A DNA stretch of 64,000 nucleotides from Myripristis murdjan (taxonomy: Eukaryota; Chordata; Actinopteri; Holocentriformes; Holocentridae). The notes under the pieces are model-generated. The model searched no databases. It worked only from the letters and a program-made list of their open reading frames with translations, and was not told the origin of the DNA. Positions within the stretch are counted from its first letter, which is position 1. Each line of letters opens with the position of its first letter. Where the stretch lies: positions 16,179,417-16,243,416 of the forward strand of contig NC_043980.1 of the NCBI RefSeq assembly GCF_902150065.1, read 5' to 3'. Shown here piece after piece: positions 36,631-46,897 of the stretch. The translations under genes and the position numbers were made by a program.

Positions 36631-38034
36631 GAAGCTGAGTAATACCAAGCTGCACTGGAAGCTTTACAGTGATTTTATATAAAGAAAACAAACAAGAAAA
36701 AGATGTGTGTTATGCATATGTTCAATAATGTCAGTATTTTTTTTTTATAGTGGCAAACATGACTGCAAAGCAACACATACTGTACAAGAGCTGGACAAAA
36801 TAATGGAAATGAAATACAGGACTAGCAGTGCCTGATCAGCGGTGGACTGAGACCACCTTTGACTCTTGAACTGTGTGAACTACCATTAAAGTTCAGTGAT
36901 ATTTGGATCTGCTGACTGGGGAAACCTCGGGGGGAGTTTAATATTCTTTTGTGACCAGTTTTCAAAACATTTAATCTGGATCTGAACGGTCTCGATAATC
37001 AAAGCCCATTTTTTTCCCTATACAGCATCAAGATGATCTCATTGATTTTGATCCAGTGTCTCAAAACATTTTCAGATTAGTTGATGCTGATCCAGACACC
37101 TCAAGATCAGGATTTCCAAATCTGGATCTGGACTGCTTTTAATATCCATCTCTGTGGCCATCTGCTGGACAAGTGACTGCTCATTCACTAATGAATTTGA
37201 AATCACCAGTGAGCAATGAGAGAGATGCTGCTCTTATTTTCCATTTGCAAACTTATGATGATAAATCTGTGGACACAACAGTAACGTGCATTTCTTTTTT
37301 GATAACAAAACCATTGTAATGATCATTTGAGAAATAAAATTTCACAACAACCCTTCTCATCGGTCCATAATCCTGCAGTGGCAGCCGGGCGCTCCCCTTT
37401 GGGCCATGGATGATCCCACTGTTGATTATTTCAGAGAGAGGCTGCACTGTGACGCATAATGCACATACAAATGATTAGTTAGGATGTAGCAGTTAAAAAA
37501 TAATACAACCAGCTTCTTTTAATTGAAATACATGATGAAAATGTCAAGTGTGTTAAACCAGTGTCAATGAATAGGTCCATCACTTGCAGTTTCAAGTAAT
37601 TTCTCTTTGAAACCATTTTGTCAAAACAGTCAAAACATATACAGAGGAAACAGTGTGTATATTTGCTAAAGTATAGATGATATGTTATTATATATGTAAT
37701 TATTGTTGTTATATCTGTTGCTGTCATATATGCTGACAGCACACACACTGTGGCTGTTACATATGTACTGATGCAGTCAAAACTGCTTTGCACATTAGCA
37801 CACTGAGCTATAAACACCAGTGCAGGGTACTGTACAGTATAGCCTTGTTATACAATATTGTAGGCCAATATAGCGTCTTACTTTTAACTTCATTTTGCAG
37901 TTTTAATCTCTGTCAGTGTAATAACACTGTAACAGCATGCAGTATTTTTTTTTTTAAACTTATGCAACTTATGCATTTGTAAGGCTGTTATGTTCCTCGA
38001 GCTGCTTGAGGATGCCTTTTTGCAGTTTTGGATG

Positions 38035-38073
<39 letters not shown>

Positions 38074-38295
38074 CTTGTTACATCAGTAACCGTTGAGTTT
38101 CCGTTTATTCCGTTTATTTTACCCGCAGGAACCAGAGAACGAGTTTATAATTTTTGGCCTGAGGATTATTATGTGGATTAACTGTTAATGTGTCATACGT
38201 GTGGGTTTACTGGGAGTTGTAAACTCAGCCCCCTAGCGGCGAAGCAATGGTATTACAACTGGGTGAGAGGTAAGGCCCGCCCAGCTCTTCCGGCG

Positions 38296-38335
38296 ATTGG
38301 TCCAGTTTGTAGCCCCATGTATCTGTTTATCCAAT
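38296..38335 (+). promoter_or_regulatory. serhl: Paired CCAAT boxes in the serhl promoter
   Basis: An inverted CCAAT box (ATTGG, 38296-38300) and a forward one (CCAAT, 38331-38335) lie about 30 bp apart, roughly 200 bp upstream of the serhl start codon. Spacing near three helical turns is typical of NF-Y-driven TATA-less promoters. No experimental support is implied. Confidence 0.45.
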
Positions 38336-38508
38336 GAAATCCTCGGGTTGCAGCACGTTGCTGATAACAGGAAGCTCTATCAAAGTTGAGAGTCTTTGGA
38401 AGAAGTTGTCAAGAAGCTGTCTTCTTCTTAGTCATTTCCTCTTTCGGTTTAAAATAAAATCGACTATATTCAAGTCGCTTGGTGACCTGGACGTATTTTT
38501 TAAGGATC

Positions 38509-39627
38509 ATGCAAACTCTGAAAGGCGTCAGACACTTTGTGACGTCCGGCATAGTGAAACAAGCAGGTACCTGTCTGTCTCACTTTCTATCTGCCTGTCT
38601 GTGAGCCTGTCTTTACTGCACGAGGAGGTGTGGCATTTGTTAAAGCGGTTTTAAATTTATTAGCTGATTTTGCAGAAGTTAGAAAAATGCGGGAACAGCT
38701 CGCCACCAATCCTCAGAACAATTTAAATTTGACCTAATACTGTTTTGTGTTGTTTACGTGTCAATTCAGCCGGCGATTGTTTGTTTATGGTGTTAAATTT
38801 GATAAATACTTATGACCACATGAAAATGCACAGGAGAAAAAATCAGTTCCCATTGTGCACATGAAATGGAGACATTAATGTGCCATCAGTGTGATTACCA
38901 TCACAAAAGGCTTGGTAAGGCACTTGTCAAGCCTGTTTGAATGTCCATTATTAGTGTTGAAGTGTTTGTAATACACAGCACACTTCTTTTAGCGTGTAGT
39001 ATATGGTTTCCCACATTGCTCATGGCCTGCAGACTCACAGTCTGCCCCGTGTTGTCTGAGTAGTTTCAGAGCTCGTCGTTCCAGTGCCCTGGGGAGAGAT
39101 GAGAGGAAGGATCTGGGGCCCTGACCACGGCCGCCCCGTGCTCTGCCTGCACGGCTGGGCTGACAACTGTGGCACCTTCAACACGCTCATCCCCCTGCTA
39201 CCCAAAGGTAATGAAATATGTGTAAGTGTGCTGTCCTCGGACAGTGAAGTGGCCGTCGTTAAGCAAAGAGATCTGAAGGAGTTTCTGGAAACATCAGTTT
39301 GTAAAGTGGGGAAGTTTCTCCATGTGGGGAAAGTCAGGGAGTTTAATAGACTGGGACAAGTAATGGAATATCATAGCATGGCAATCAAAATAAACAAAAC
39401 AACAGCAGCTAGTTATTCACCATGTTATGCTCATGTCGCTCTCTGAGTACAAGAAGGTAATTAACTAACATCAGAAGTCTGAATCTGAAGTTTGTTTACA
39501 ATTTTGGTCAAGGCGAAATCGGCATGTTCATATATTGCACGTCATGGAAATTAAATTTTTTAGTTATTGGAAGACGACAAAAAGTCAGGGAGGCATACAG
39601 CTTGTGAGCCGCTGGCAGGATGGTCTT

Positions 39628-39665
<38 letters not shown>

Positions 39666-42180
39666 CACAGAGTGCAGATATGTGGCTGTGGACTTGGCAG
39701 GTCATGGTCTGTCATCCCATCGTCCTAATGGAGTCTTCTACTCCTTTCCTGAATATGTGGCGGATGTATGCCGAGTCATTGATGGTGTGTGAATTCACGA
39801 AGATAAGAACTTTTTTTTTTTTTTTTGCAGCCATGGTTCCGTTGAAACATCGGTCTAGGTTTATAGTCATGAGAAAACCTCAGTAAATTCCACTTAGTGA
39901 ATTTGAAAACACACATTGCAGGCCCTGGAGAAGTTATGGACAGTTATAATCTTAAATAAGTTCTGATGAAGTCATGGAAATGTGTCTAAAATAGCATCAA
40001 CTCAGCATTCACATTTTTTTTTTTTTTCCGGTCAAACCAGATTCAAATAATCTGTTTTGAGCTTGGACTGTAATTAAGAAAATCAATCTAGGTGTGTTTC
40101 TGTTGCTCATTTGTTTAAGAGAAGCTTATGCAGTGTTTCAAATACCTTTCATACCTTTCAAAGATACATTTCTGGGATAAAAATTATTTCTTTGGTCATG
40201 AAACTTAGACTAAAATTGATGGAGAAGCTGTGGAAGAGCCACTGGTGAAAAGGTGTGTGAGCTCTGTGTGTGTCTCTGTGAGGGCTGCACCACAGCAGTG
40301 AACGCTCCCTCCTCTGTATGACCAAACACTGGCACGTGTTTTGTTATATATTGAACCTGCCGGGTTGATGATTTGTGAAATGACTCCCACAGCTCTCCAG
40401 TGGACCAGGTTCTCCATCATCGGCCACAGCATGGGTAAGTGGCAGCTTCACGGCAAAATCATAGTGATCAGAAAGATTGACGGTGCATTATTTTAACATG
40501 TGCACTATTTTTTAATGTTTGTTTGCTTGTTTTTTTGCAGGGGGAAACATTGCTGGGATGGTAAATAACAGCATCATAACAGTATTTCACTATTTTATTG
40601 GGTGATATTCCAGTGTGCATCATGTTGTCCCATTGTGTTTTGTGCAGTTCAGCGCTCTGTATCCTGAGATGGTGGATGCAGTCGTCCTGCTGGACTCGTA
40701 CGGATTCCTTCCCACAGATCCGGTGCTGCAACAGTTTTCACACCCCGTGTTTCGATGAACACACGGATGTAGCGTGTTGTATAATTAGCGCTGAGGGAAA
40801 CTAGTGATGCACCATAATGTTGTGATGCTTTCTCCTTCAAAGCAGATGTCGAATATCAGCACATTTATTTCTATTCAGATGGAAGGTTTTCTGAGGATGG
40901 CTGATTAATTGATGTAGAAAGATTTTTTTTTGTTGTTTTCGTATTGCTCGACATTCTGATTCAGGCATTCATTTTCACAAAGTAATGGAAAGCATTGTTT
41001 GCAGCCATCAGTGTATTTGTTTTTGACATTGAGTCGTCCGTAGGGTTACTGCTGCTAAGGTTTTTTTTTCTGCTATCAAATGAAAGAAACATGGATCAGT
41101 ACATCCAAAGACGTTAAAGGGTTTAATCACAAATCTAGTCAAGTGGAAAATGTTAGAAATTGTGGTGCTGTTGCGTTATGCCTCAAGCATTTTTATGATC
41201 TTCTGCAGGGAGCTCTGCGGTGTGTCCCAACCTGGGAATAGTTTTGACTTGTATCGTTTCCTCTCTTTATTTCCAGAAAGAAATACCCAAAGTGATTAGG
41301 CAGGGATTGGATGAGATGGTACAGTTTGAAAAAAAGAAAGAAGAAAAGAAGGGGAAAGTTTACACTTATGAGAAAGCAGTTGAGAGGTATTGCACCATTC
41401 CAGTTGATGGCTTTTTACACTGTCGGGCATCCAGTAATTTTCTTTCTGTATGGACGACTGTTGGCAAAAGACTGTATTTCACTTCTTTCAGGTTATTGGC
41501 TGCAAACCCAACTCTATCTGAACAGTCAGTGCACATCCTTTTAGAACGAGGTCTAGCTCAAGTTGAAGGAGGTACGCTCTTAATCTCCCACTTTCCCTCT
41601 GCTTTTATGCCTTTTATCTTTCTCCTCTTGAAAAAAACAAAGTACGCGCCACTCAGAGTTCACTCGCTGAATAATTTCAGTCCGCTTCTCCTCTTATGTT
41701 GGGAATTGAATGTGTTTTTCTTTTGAAGGAGTTGCATTCTCCCGAGACATTCGAGTCAATCTAGTAAGTTTTTGTTGAAGCACCTCCCCAGCACAAACAC
41801 ACACACACACACATCTCTGTTTACCGCTTATTATTTTTTCCAAAGGACTTTGTTGCAGTCAGTCCGTACAGTGCCCCTATGTTTAATATTCATGTTTTCA
41901 GAAAAACATTGTGCGCATCACTTTGGAGCAGAGTCTGGAGCTGCAGTCGAAGATACAAGCCTGCATCCTAATTGTTCTGTAAGACGTTTCATCACATTTC
42001 TGCTGCGCTCTGATGTAGTAAACATGTCACAGCACATGGTGTCAGACTTACGTCATTCCTTTCTTTGTTTCCAGAGCAGAGGAAGGCTTTGAGAAAATTT
42101 TTGCCGAAGGAGAACAAAAGAGATACATCCCAGCACTTCTCCAGGTCTATAGGGACCTAAATGTGAGTGTGTTCTCAACG

Positions 42181-42242
<62 letters not shown>

Positions 42243-42981
42243 CAAGGGCATGCAGTGCAAAAATCACCATTTTAACAAGAGATTTAGTTTTATAGTGAGT
42301 CTTAAAATCTTGTTTTCCTTTAAAACAAGTGAAAAACATCTGCCAGTGGGAGGAGATAATCTGTTGGGAAAATTCTTCAATGAACACGGAGTCACCGAAG
42401 TCAAAGCAGTTGCGTTTATTTCTCTTGCAGCAAGGAGACAAGTCAGTACAACAGTACAGAGTTATCTGAAGAAAAAGTTTATGTGCATGATGTGCATGAT
42501 TGTTGTCCAGTCATACACGTCATTGTTGCTATGGAGACTCACCTAGGAAGTGAAATAAGTTGGGTGCAGTGCAAGATGCTACAGTGCAAGATCCTACAGT
42601 TGCATTCTTATGGTGAGAGTGAACGTGAACAACAAGAAGATACATGAGAACGCTATGTTCGAACATTGTGCACTGGCACTCTGTTCTTTGTTAGTTAGTA
42701 TAAGATAAGCAGCACATTTTTCTAACATAATCCCACTTGTTTCCAGTGCTAATCAACTTAAATCAAGTATCAAGAGTCATTCTCTTGATGGTGGGCCTGT
42801 ATGCCTCGTTTGAACCTATTTATATTTATATTTATTCTTTGAGAAGTGAAACAAGTGGGATTATCTCTTCCCACTGGCGGATTTTTATTCACTCATTTCA
42901 AGCATAACAAGATTTTACACACAACATGAGGCTAAAGGACAGCATTTTTTGCAGTGTGAATGCCAGTGTACATAAACAAAA

Positions 42982-43015
<34 letters not shown>

Positions 43016-43533
43016 ACCTGCCTCCATAGTGTGTGCGCTTTGATGTCTTAAGCCTGTGCTCAGTTGCACCTTGTAGACAGTTGACTGCATAGACGCCAGC
43101 TAAGCAAACATAGCACTGTATTACAAGCCCAACATCACAGAGGCAGCAGAAACATTTCTAGCTGTGAACCTCAACATGACCTACATACTGGCACTTGGTC
43201 AAATTCAGCTGATGAAGGAAGAACAGAAGATGTGCGTCAACTCGGTGTTTCTATTTATAACCTGTCTCACTCCAGTTAGATGTTGGTGGGAAAAAAATGT
43301 TTCTCTTTTTGCTCTTCAGCTATAGAGGTGTGTGAGTCGTACACCTCCACCTTCAGTCTCTCATGTTGCTCTCTCTCTCCGTGCCTCAGCACACGGTGGT
43401 GACGGTTCCCGGCGATCATCACGTTCACCTGAACAGTCCTGAGATCGTCGCTCCCTTCGTCTGTGACTTCCTGCAGAGCAAAGTGCTCTCACAGCCGCTG
43501 AGCCCTGCAGACTCTCAGACAGCCAAGTTATAA
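38509..43533 (+). CDS. serhl: Serine hydrolase-like protein (SERHL), alpha/beta hydrolase
   Basis: Predicted alpha/beta-fold serine hydrolase of the SERHL2 family; physiological substrate unknown. Twelve exons, all in phase, give 326 residues: 38509-38566, 39070-39207, 39671-39784, 40393-40434, 40541-40560, 40648-40722, 41277-41386, 41492-41571, 41729-41763, 41902-41978, 42075-42162, 43390-43533. Oxyanion-region motif LCLHGWADN is at residues 44-52. The nucleophile elbow is GHSMGG with Ser116. GDHHVH near residues 287-292 supplies the catalytic His. FSALYPEMVDAVVLLD precedes the lid region. Exon 5 is only 20 nt, and glycine 118 is split between exons 4 and 5. The pyrimidine tract before exon 3 is a CT microsatellite. 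Intron 11 carries a MITE with a solo LTR inside. It is the live member of a tandem pair; the other copy (46.9-52.2 kb) is decayed. Confidence 0.93.
39631..39662 (+). repeat. CT microsatellite serving as the exon 3 pyrimidine tract of serhl
   Basis: About 16 CT units end just before 'ccacacag', the acceptor of the exon at 39671. The decayed copy has a related CT/GTCT tract at the same place (about 47588-47640), so the microsatellite predates the duplication. Confidence 0.75.
42181..42240. repeat. GT microsatellites flanking the MITE in serhl intron 11
   Basis: About thirty GT units start 18 bp after the exon 11 donor. A second GT tract (about 42983-43013) stands on the other side of the MITE. 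Confidence 0.9.
42252..42958. repeat. MITE with CACTGCAAAAA-type inverted ends, split by a solo LTR
   Basis: The left end reads CAGTGCAAAAAT and the right end, read inverted, CACTGCAAAAAATGCT. Internal blocks near the left ('catctgccagtggga') recur inverted near the right ('tcccactggcgg'). Without the 366-bp LTR and its duplicated 5 bases the element is about 340 bp. It lies in serhl intron 11. A shorter relative stands at 14374. The superfamily is not assigned because no convincing target duplication was found. Confidence 0.65.
42362..42727. mobile_element. Solo LTR of an LTR retroelement (fossil)
   Basis: The 366-bp block begins TGTTGGGAAAA and ends TTTTTCTAACA, the expected short inverted ends (TG...CA). 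It is flanked on both sides by the same 5 bases, TAATC (42357-42361 and 42728-42732). No internal region, coding part or second LTR is present, so it looks like a solo LTR left by recombination between two LTRs. It is younger than the MITE it interrupts. The identical target duplication suggests moderate age. Family (endogenous retrovirus or Gypsy-like) cannot be decided from the LTR alone. Confidence 0.75.
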
Positions 43534-43534
43534 C

Positions 43535-43575
<41 letters not shown>

Positions 43576-43717
43576 TGCATCCAGTTTGGCCAACTCACTC
43601 TCACACTTAATTCCACTACACTGTTCGTCACTGTCTTGCCTAACATAACATTTTTCATGCAACACATGAACAATCTGTAAATGGAGGAGTCTCTGTACGT
43701 CTGTTGTCTTTCTGCAT

Positions 43718-43842
43718 TTCGATTTTCTCGACAACCGTCCATTTGACTGACTTCAGACTTGGCAGGTGTACCGCCGATGAGCCAAGGGAGTGCAGTGTCA
43801 ACTTTGAAGTGGATCGGCTGAACAGCTGTCCAGAAAATCGAA
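43718..43842. repeat. Short inverted-terminal-repeat element, copy 1
   Basis: The left end is TTCGATTTTCTCGACAACCG and the right end, inverted, TTCGATTTTCTGGACAGCTG, enclosing 'gacttcagacttggcaggtg'. This is a very common fish repeat type. It lies in the serhl 3' UTR, about 185 bp after the stop codon. Confidence 0.6.
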
Positions 43843-43935
43843 GGAACACACATACACATACAGTTCAGAGGCGATGGGGGGAGGGTCAGTGCAGGAAGGC
43901 AGACTTTGACACACAGGAAACACAAACACACACTT

Positions 43936-43971
<36 letters not shown>

Positions 43972-44075
43972 CCTGTTAACAGCTCCAGGTTTATCTCAGC
44001 CTGTTAAATCCACATCTTACACTGCATCTAATCTAACCAAAATGGAAGAAATCTCTGATGTCTGTCTGTGTTTCC

Positions 44076-44201
44076 TTCGATTTTCTTGACAACTGTTGAT
44101 CTGATTGACTTCACACTTGCCGGGTGTGTCGCTGAGGACCCGAAGAAGTGCGATGTAGAGTGTGAAGTTGTTTGGATGAGCGGTTGTCCAGAAAGCTGCA
44201 A
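44076..44201. repeat. Short inverted-terminal-repeat element, copy 2
   Basis: It has the same orientation and layout as 43718-43842: TTCGATTTTCTTGACAACTG at the left, 'gacttcacacttgccgggtg' inside, and 'cggttgtccagaaagctg' at the right. The two copies differ at roughly a quarter to a third of positions by eye. They are therefore either independent insertions or an old duplication. Confidence 0.55.
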
Positions 44202-44287
44202 GCAGAGATAGTGGAGGCCAAGCAGTCGGCCATGCACAGGCACGTTTTGGACGGCCCGTGAAAGTAGTAGTAGAACAAAGTAGAACA

Positions 44288-44293
44288 AATAAA
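44288..44293 (+). terminator. serhl: Candidate serhl polyadenylation signal
   Basis: AATAAA lies about 755 bp after the serhl stop codon. The implied 3' UTR contains a CA tract, the two inverted-repeat elements and a CT tract. An earlier signal was not seen. Confidence 0.4.
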
Positions 44294-44627
44294 CTGTACT
44301 TCTCTACAGACTAACTTGAATGGAGACCTAACTTATTCTGTTAACATCTGACGTTTGGTTTTTGACATGGTTCTGACTTAAGTGGCATTTGACAGTGACA
44401 GTTTTTAGATGTTGTATTTACACTGTTCTGTGTACATTTACCTCTTTGCCCCAGCCGCAGTTAAACAAGCTGTTTATGTTTCCAGCCAGCTGTTTTATGT
44501 TCTTTGTGAGGAGTTAAAGTATTAAAAGCATTTTAACAGAGATCTTTGTCTAGTGTTGATGCTTTGAGTGATGGTGGCATTGTGACCAGAATCGGTGGTG
44601 TTTCCTGCTAAGTCCTCCTCAGTTTGT

Positions 44628-44698
44628 GGCAGCAAACCTGGGAACAGCTGTCGAGTGTCTGGGTGCTCTGTGAACGAGAGGGGAGGGGAGTGTCAGGG
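44628..44698 (-). pseudogene. Relic of myoglobin exon 2
   Basis: On the minus strand this reads FTEHPDTRQLFP, against [12 protein letters not shown] of mb. DNA identity continues on the exon side through 'gcaaac(c/t)tggg' and past the exon boundary into the start of intron 1 ('gagggg', 'gtcagg'). Sequence just left of it (about 44565-44600) weakly resembles the far end of mb exon 2 around ATTGTG and GGTGGTG, which would mean internal loss. No exon 1 or exon 3 was found. It is in the same orientation relative to the neighbouring serhl copy as the intact mb is to serhl, so it marks a second mb/serhl unit. Confidence 0.75.
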
Positions 44699-44710
44699 AT
44701 GGGATGAAGA

Positions 44711-45020
44711 CGAGGGCTGAACAATTAATTGAAATATTATCGAAATCGCAGTGTTGCCAAGTGCATTATCCAAATTGCAGGAGCTGCAGTTTTTTGATAA
44801 AGGTAAAATGTGTGACAAAACATGGTTGTATAATGGCCTACAGATTCTATTTTTCAGATGTTAGAATACATGTTTGCTCGGCACAGACTCCAGTAAAAAT
44901 GACATCATCACCATTTAAATAGGGTTTCTGTGAAAACTGAAATTATGATACAAAAATGTAACTCCCATTAAAATTGTTAATCATATCGCAATTGCAATAT
45001 CATAACATTAATCACAGGAT
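44711..45020. repeat. Dispersed fish repeat of the GGGCTGAACAATTAAT type
   Basis: It starts 'gggctgaacaattaattga' and 'ttatcgaaatcgcag' and ends with 'catatcgcaattgcaatatc' and 'ataacattaatcacagga'. This order is typical of a widespread teleost repeat that alternates ATCGCAATTG motifs. It sits directly beside the myoglobin relic and may have truncated it. Confidence 0.5.
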
Positions 45021-45039
45021 ATTTTTTCCCATATCATAC

Positions 45040-46890
45040 AGAACTAATGAACAGACAGATAATCAAAAAGAGGCAAGGTGTAAGGTTGATTTAGTTTTCA
45101 AACTTTTTCATGTCCTCAACCTCCAAGTTGACCTTTATTAACCTGTGGCCCCCCATTTTAAGTGACACAATCACTCACTCATTTTTCATTTTTCAACAGA
45201 TTGGGGCATCTGCTGAAGACTGAGCTAGTCTCAACAGAGTGAATAATGAACATTTACATAGAAATCATCTGTGATGACACCTTTCGGGGTAGGACAGCAT
45301 AATCATTATCTCAAGGACATGGACATAAGACATTGCAACATGCGTCATTAAAAGTGTTGGGAGTTAACGTGCATTCACCTCTCTTGGTTCATACTAACAC
45401 CCTGCAGTGTTTCTCAAGGGTAAAGGATAACTTGTTACGCACGTGTAGTGTAAAATGTTTCCGTGGATTTATTATTGCAAGCCTTAAGTGTTTGCCTTTC
45501 TTTATTATCAAGCCATGTTGTGTCAAAGTTAGAGGAGACATGCTGTTTTCTGTCAGTGCAACCACGATCTGAGGATGGTAAAGATGACTAATGCAATAAA
45601 GAACCTTAATGTGACTATTACCGCTTTATATTTTTATTTAAAGGTTACAATATGAGGATGGGGAAAATTATTAACCTGAGCAACACGGCACAATAGTTGC
45701 TGTCACTGTAACTGTAAAAGAAACTTGATATTGGTTGTACGTCTCAGTTGTATCACAAAACAGTGTGGTAATGGCATGTCATTACTTTCCCCCTCCACAT
45801 TTCCCCAAGTGGGTTTGAACACTGCAGCCTCCCCATCACACACTCTCCTGTCTAGCACGCACACTGCCACAGCTCAGTGCATCCTCATAGTCTCTGTTTT
45901 ATTTCATTAAGCCTACACTTGTCCTGCTTAATCTCATTTGAATAATGAAGATCCCCATTAAGAGGGAGATGTGCAAGCAGCGGCAGTGACACCTCTAATA
46001 CTAAAACATCTTTGTGAGCCACAGAGACACATCCCAGTCATAACTAACATGGCGAATCCACATCTGATGCTACGGAAAAGAAGATTTAACAGGTTTTGTT
46101 TGCGATAACAGTGTTTCAAGATGAAGTTTAAAGGATTTAATTGGAATCAACCACTGCTTTGCAAGAATTAGTCGAATGCAGATAGTCACTGCGGTCACGG
46201 TAAACGCCGAAAACCACCGGGAATGTAATCAGATCTTCTGTGTGAAGATCAACTCATTGCCTTCATTATCTCACTCAGTCCTAGTTAACATCACAAAAGA
46301 CCAGCAGAAAGGCTGTCCTGATATGCAGGCTCAGTGCTCAATACTCCTGCTGTTCCTCTCCAACATTGTGATGTGATCTAAAGTGACTCTATTAAAAAAG
46401 TCCCCGAGTTATATACATTAGCGCTGTGTAAGCAAGACAGTGAAAAGAACTGACCAGGCAGTCCTGTCCCCTCTTGCGCTCCCTGGTGGAGAAGAGTGTT
46501 CCTCCTGATGTGGTAAGAGGTAAGACTTGATTTGATTAGGATTGGCCATGATTGCAGCCCCTAACAGTATCAGCCAATGAAACTATAGGTTGTGCTATCC
46601 TTAAATAAAGTTTTGTTTTTTTAAGGGTGAGGGGGGGTATTATGTAAAGCAGGATTAACAAATCTGCTAATGACAAAAAATGTTAAATCCTTTGAAATTT
46701 TACCATTAGGAATCATCAACATGTATGACGCAATCATATGCTTAAACCTTATATTTAAGATTGTTTTTTTTTTTTTTTTACAGATTAAAATCATTATCAT
46801 GGAGGAATAAGAAGACATTTCTTTAGTGCACTGTAGCCACATTGCAAGCTTCCACTGGCTATTTAAATATTCAGCTTTGTAGGCTGTTTT
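45040..46890. other. Intergenic stretch upstream of the decayed serhl copy
   Basis: No gene was recognised. By position it corresponds to the mb-serhl spacer of the first unit (34.9-38.5 kb). The element at 45894-45960 is the only block I could match between the two spacers. A G run (46627-46637) and a T run (about 46764-46779) are also present. Confidence 0.45.
45894..45960. promoter_or_regulatory. Duplicate of the candidate mb upstream element
   Basis: CTGTTTTAT, AAGCCT, CTGCTTA and GAATAATGAAGATCCCC occur in the same order and orientation as at 36184-36250. The gene it would have served (the myoglobin relic at 44.6 kb) is decayed, so any present function would have to be different. Confidence 0.45.
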
Positions 46891-46897
46891 TTTCTGC

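Noticed and set aside
42163-42546. Frames encoding long runs of CVCVCV or HTHTHT near GT microsatellites
   Set aside because: These are translations of dinucleotide repeats, not proteins.
42362-42727. Complete endogenous retrovirus in serhl intron 11
   Set aside because: Only one 366-bp LTR-like block with a 5-bp target duplication is present. There is no internal region, so it is a solo LTR fossil.
44028-44288. 86-codon minus-strand frame in the serhl 3' flank
   Set aside because: It lies over a dispersed inverted-repeat element and has no similarity to a known protein.
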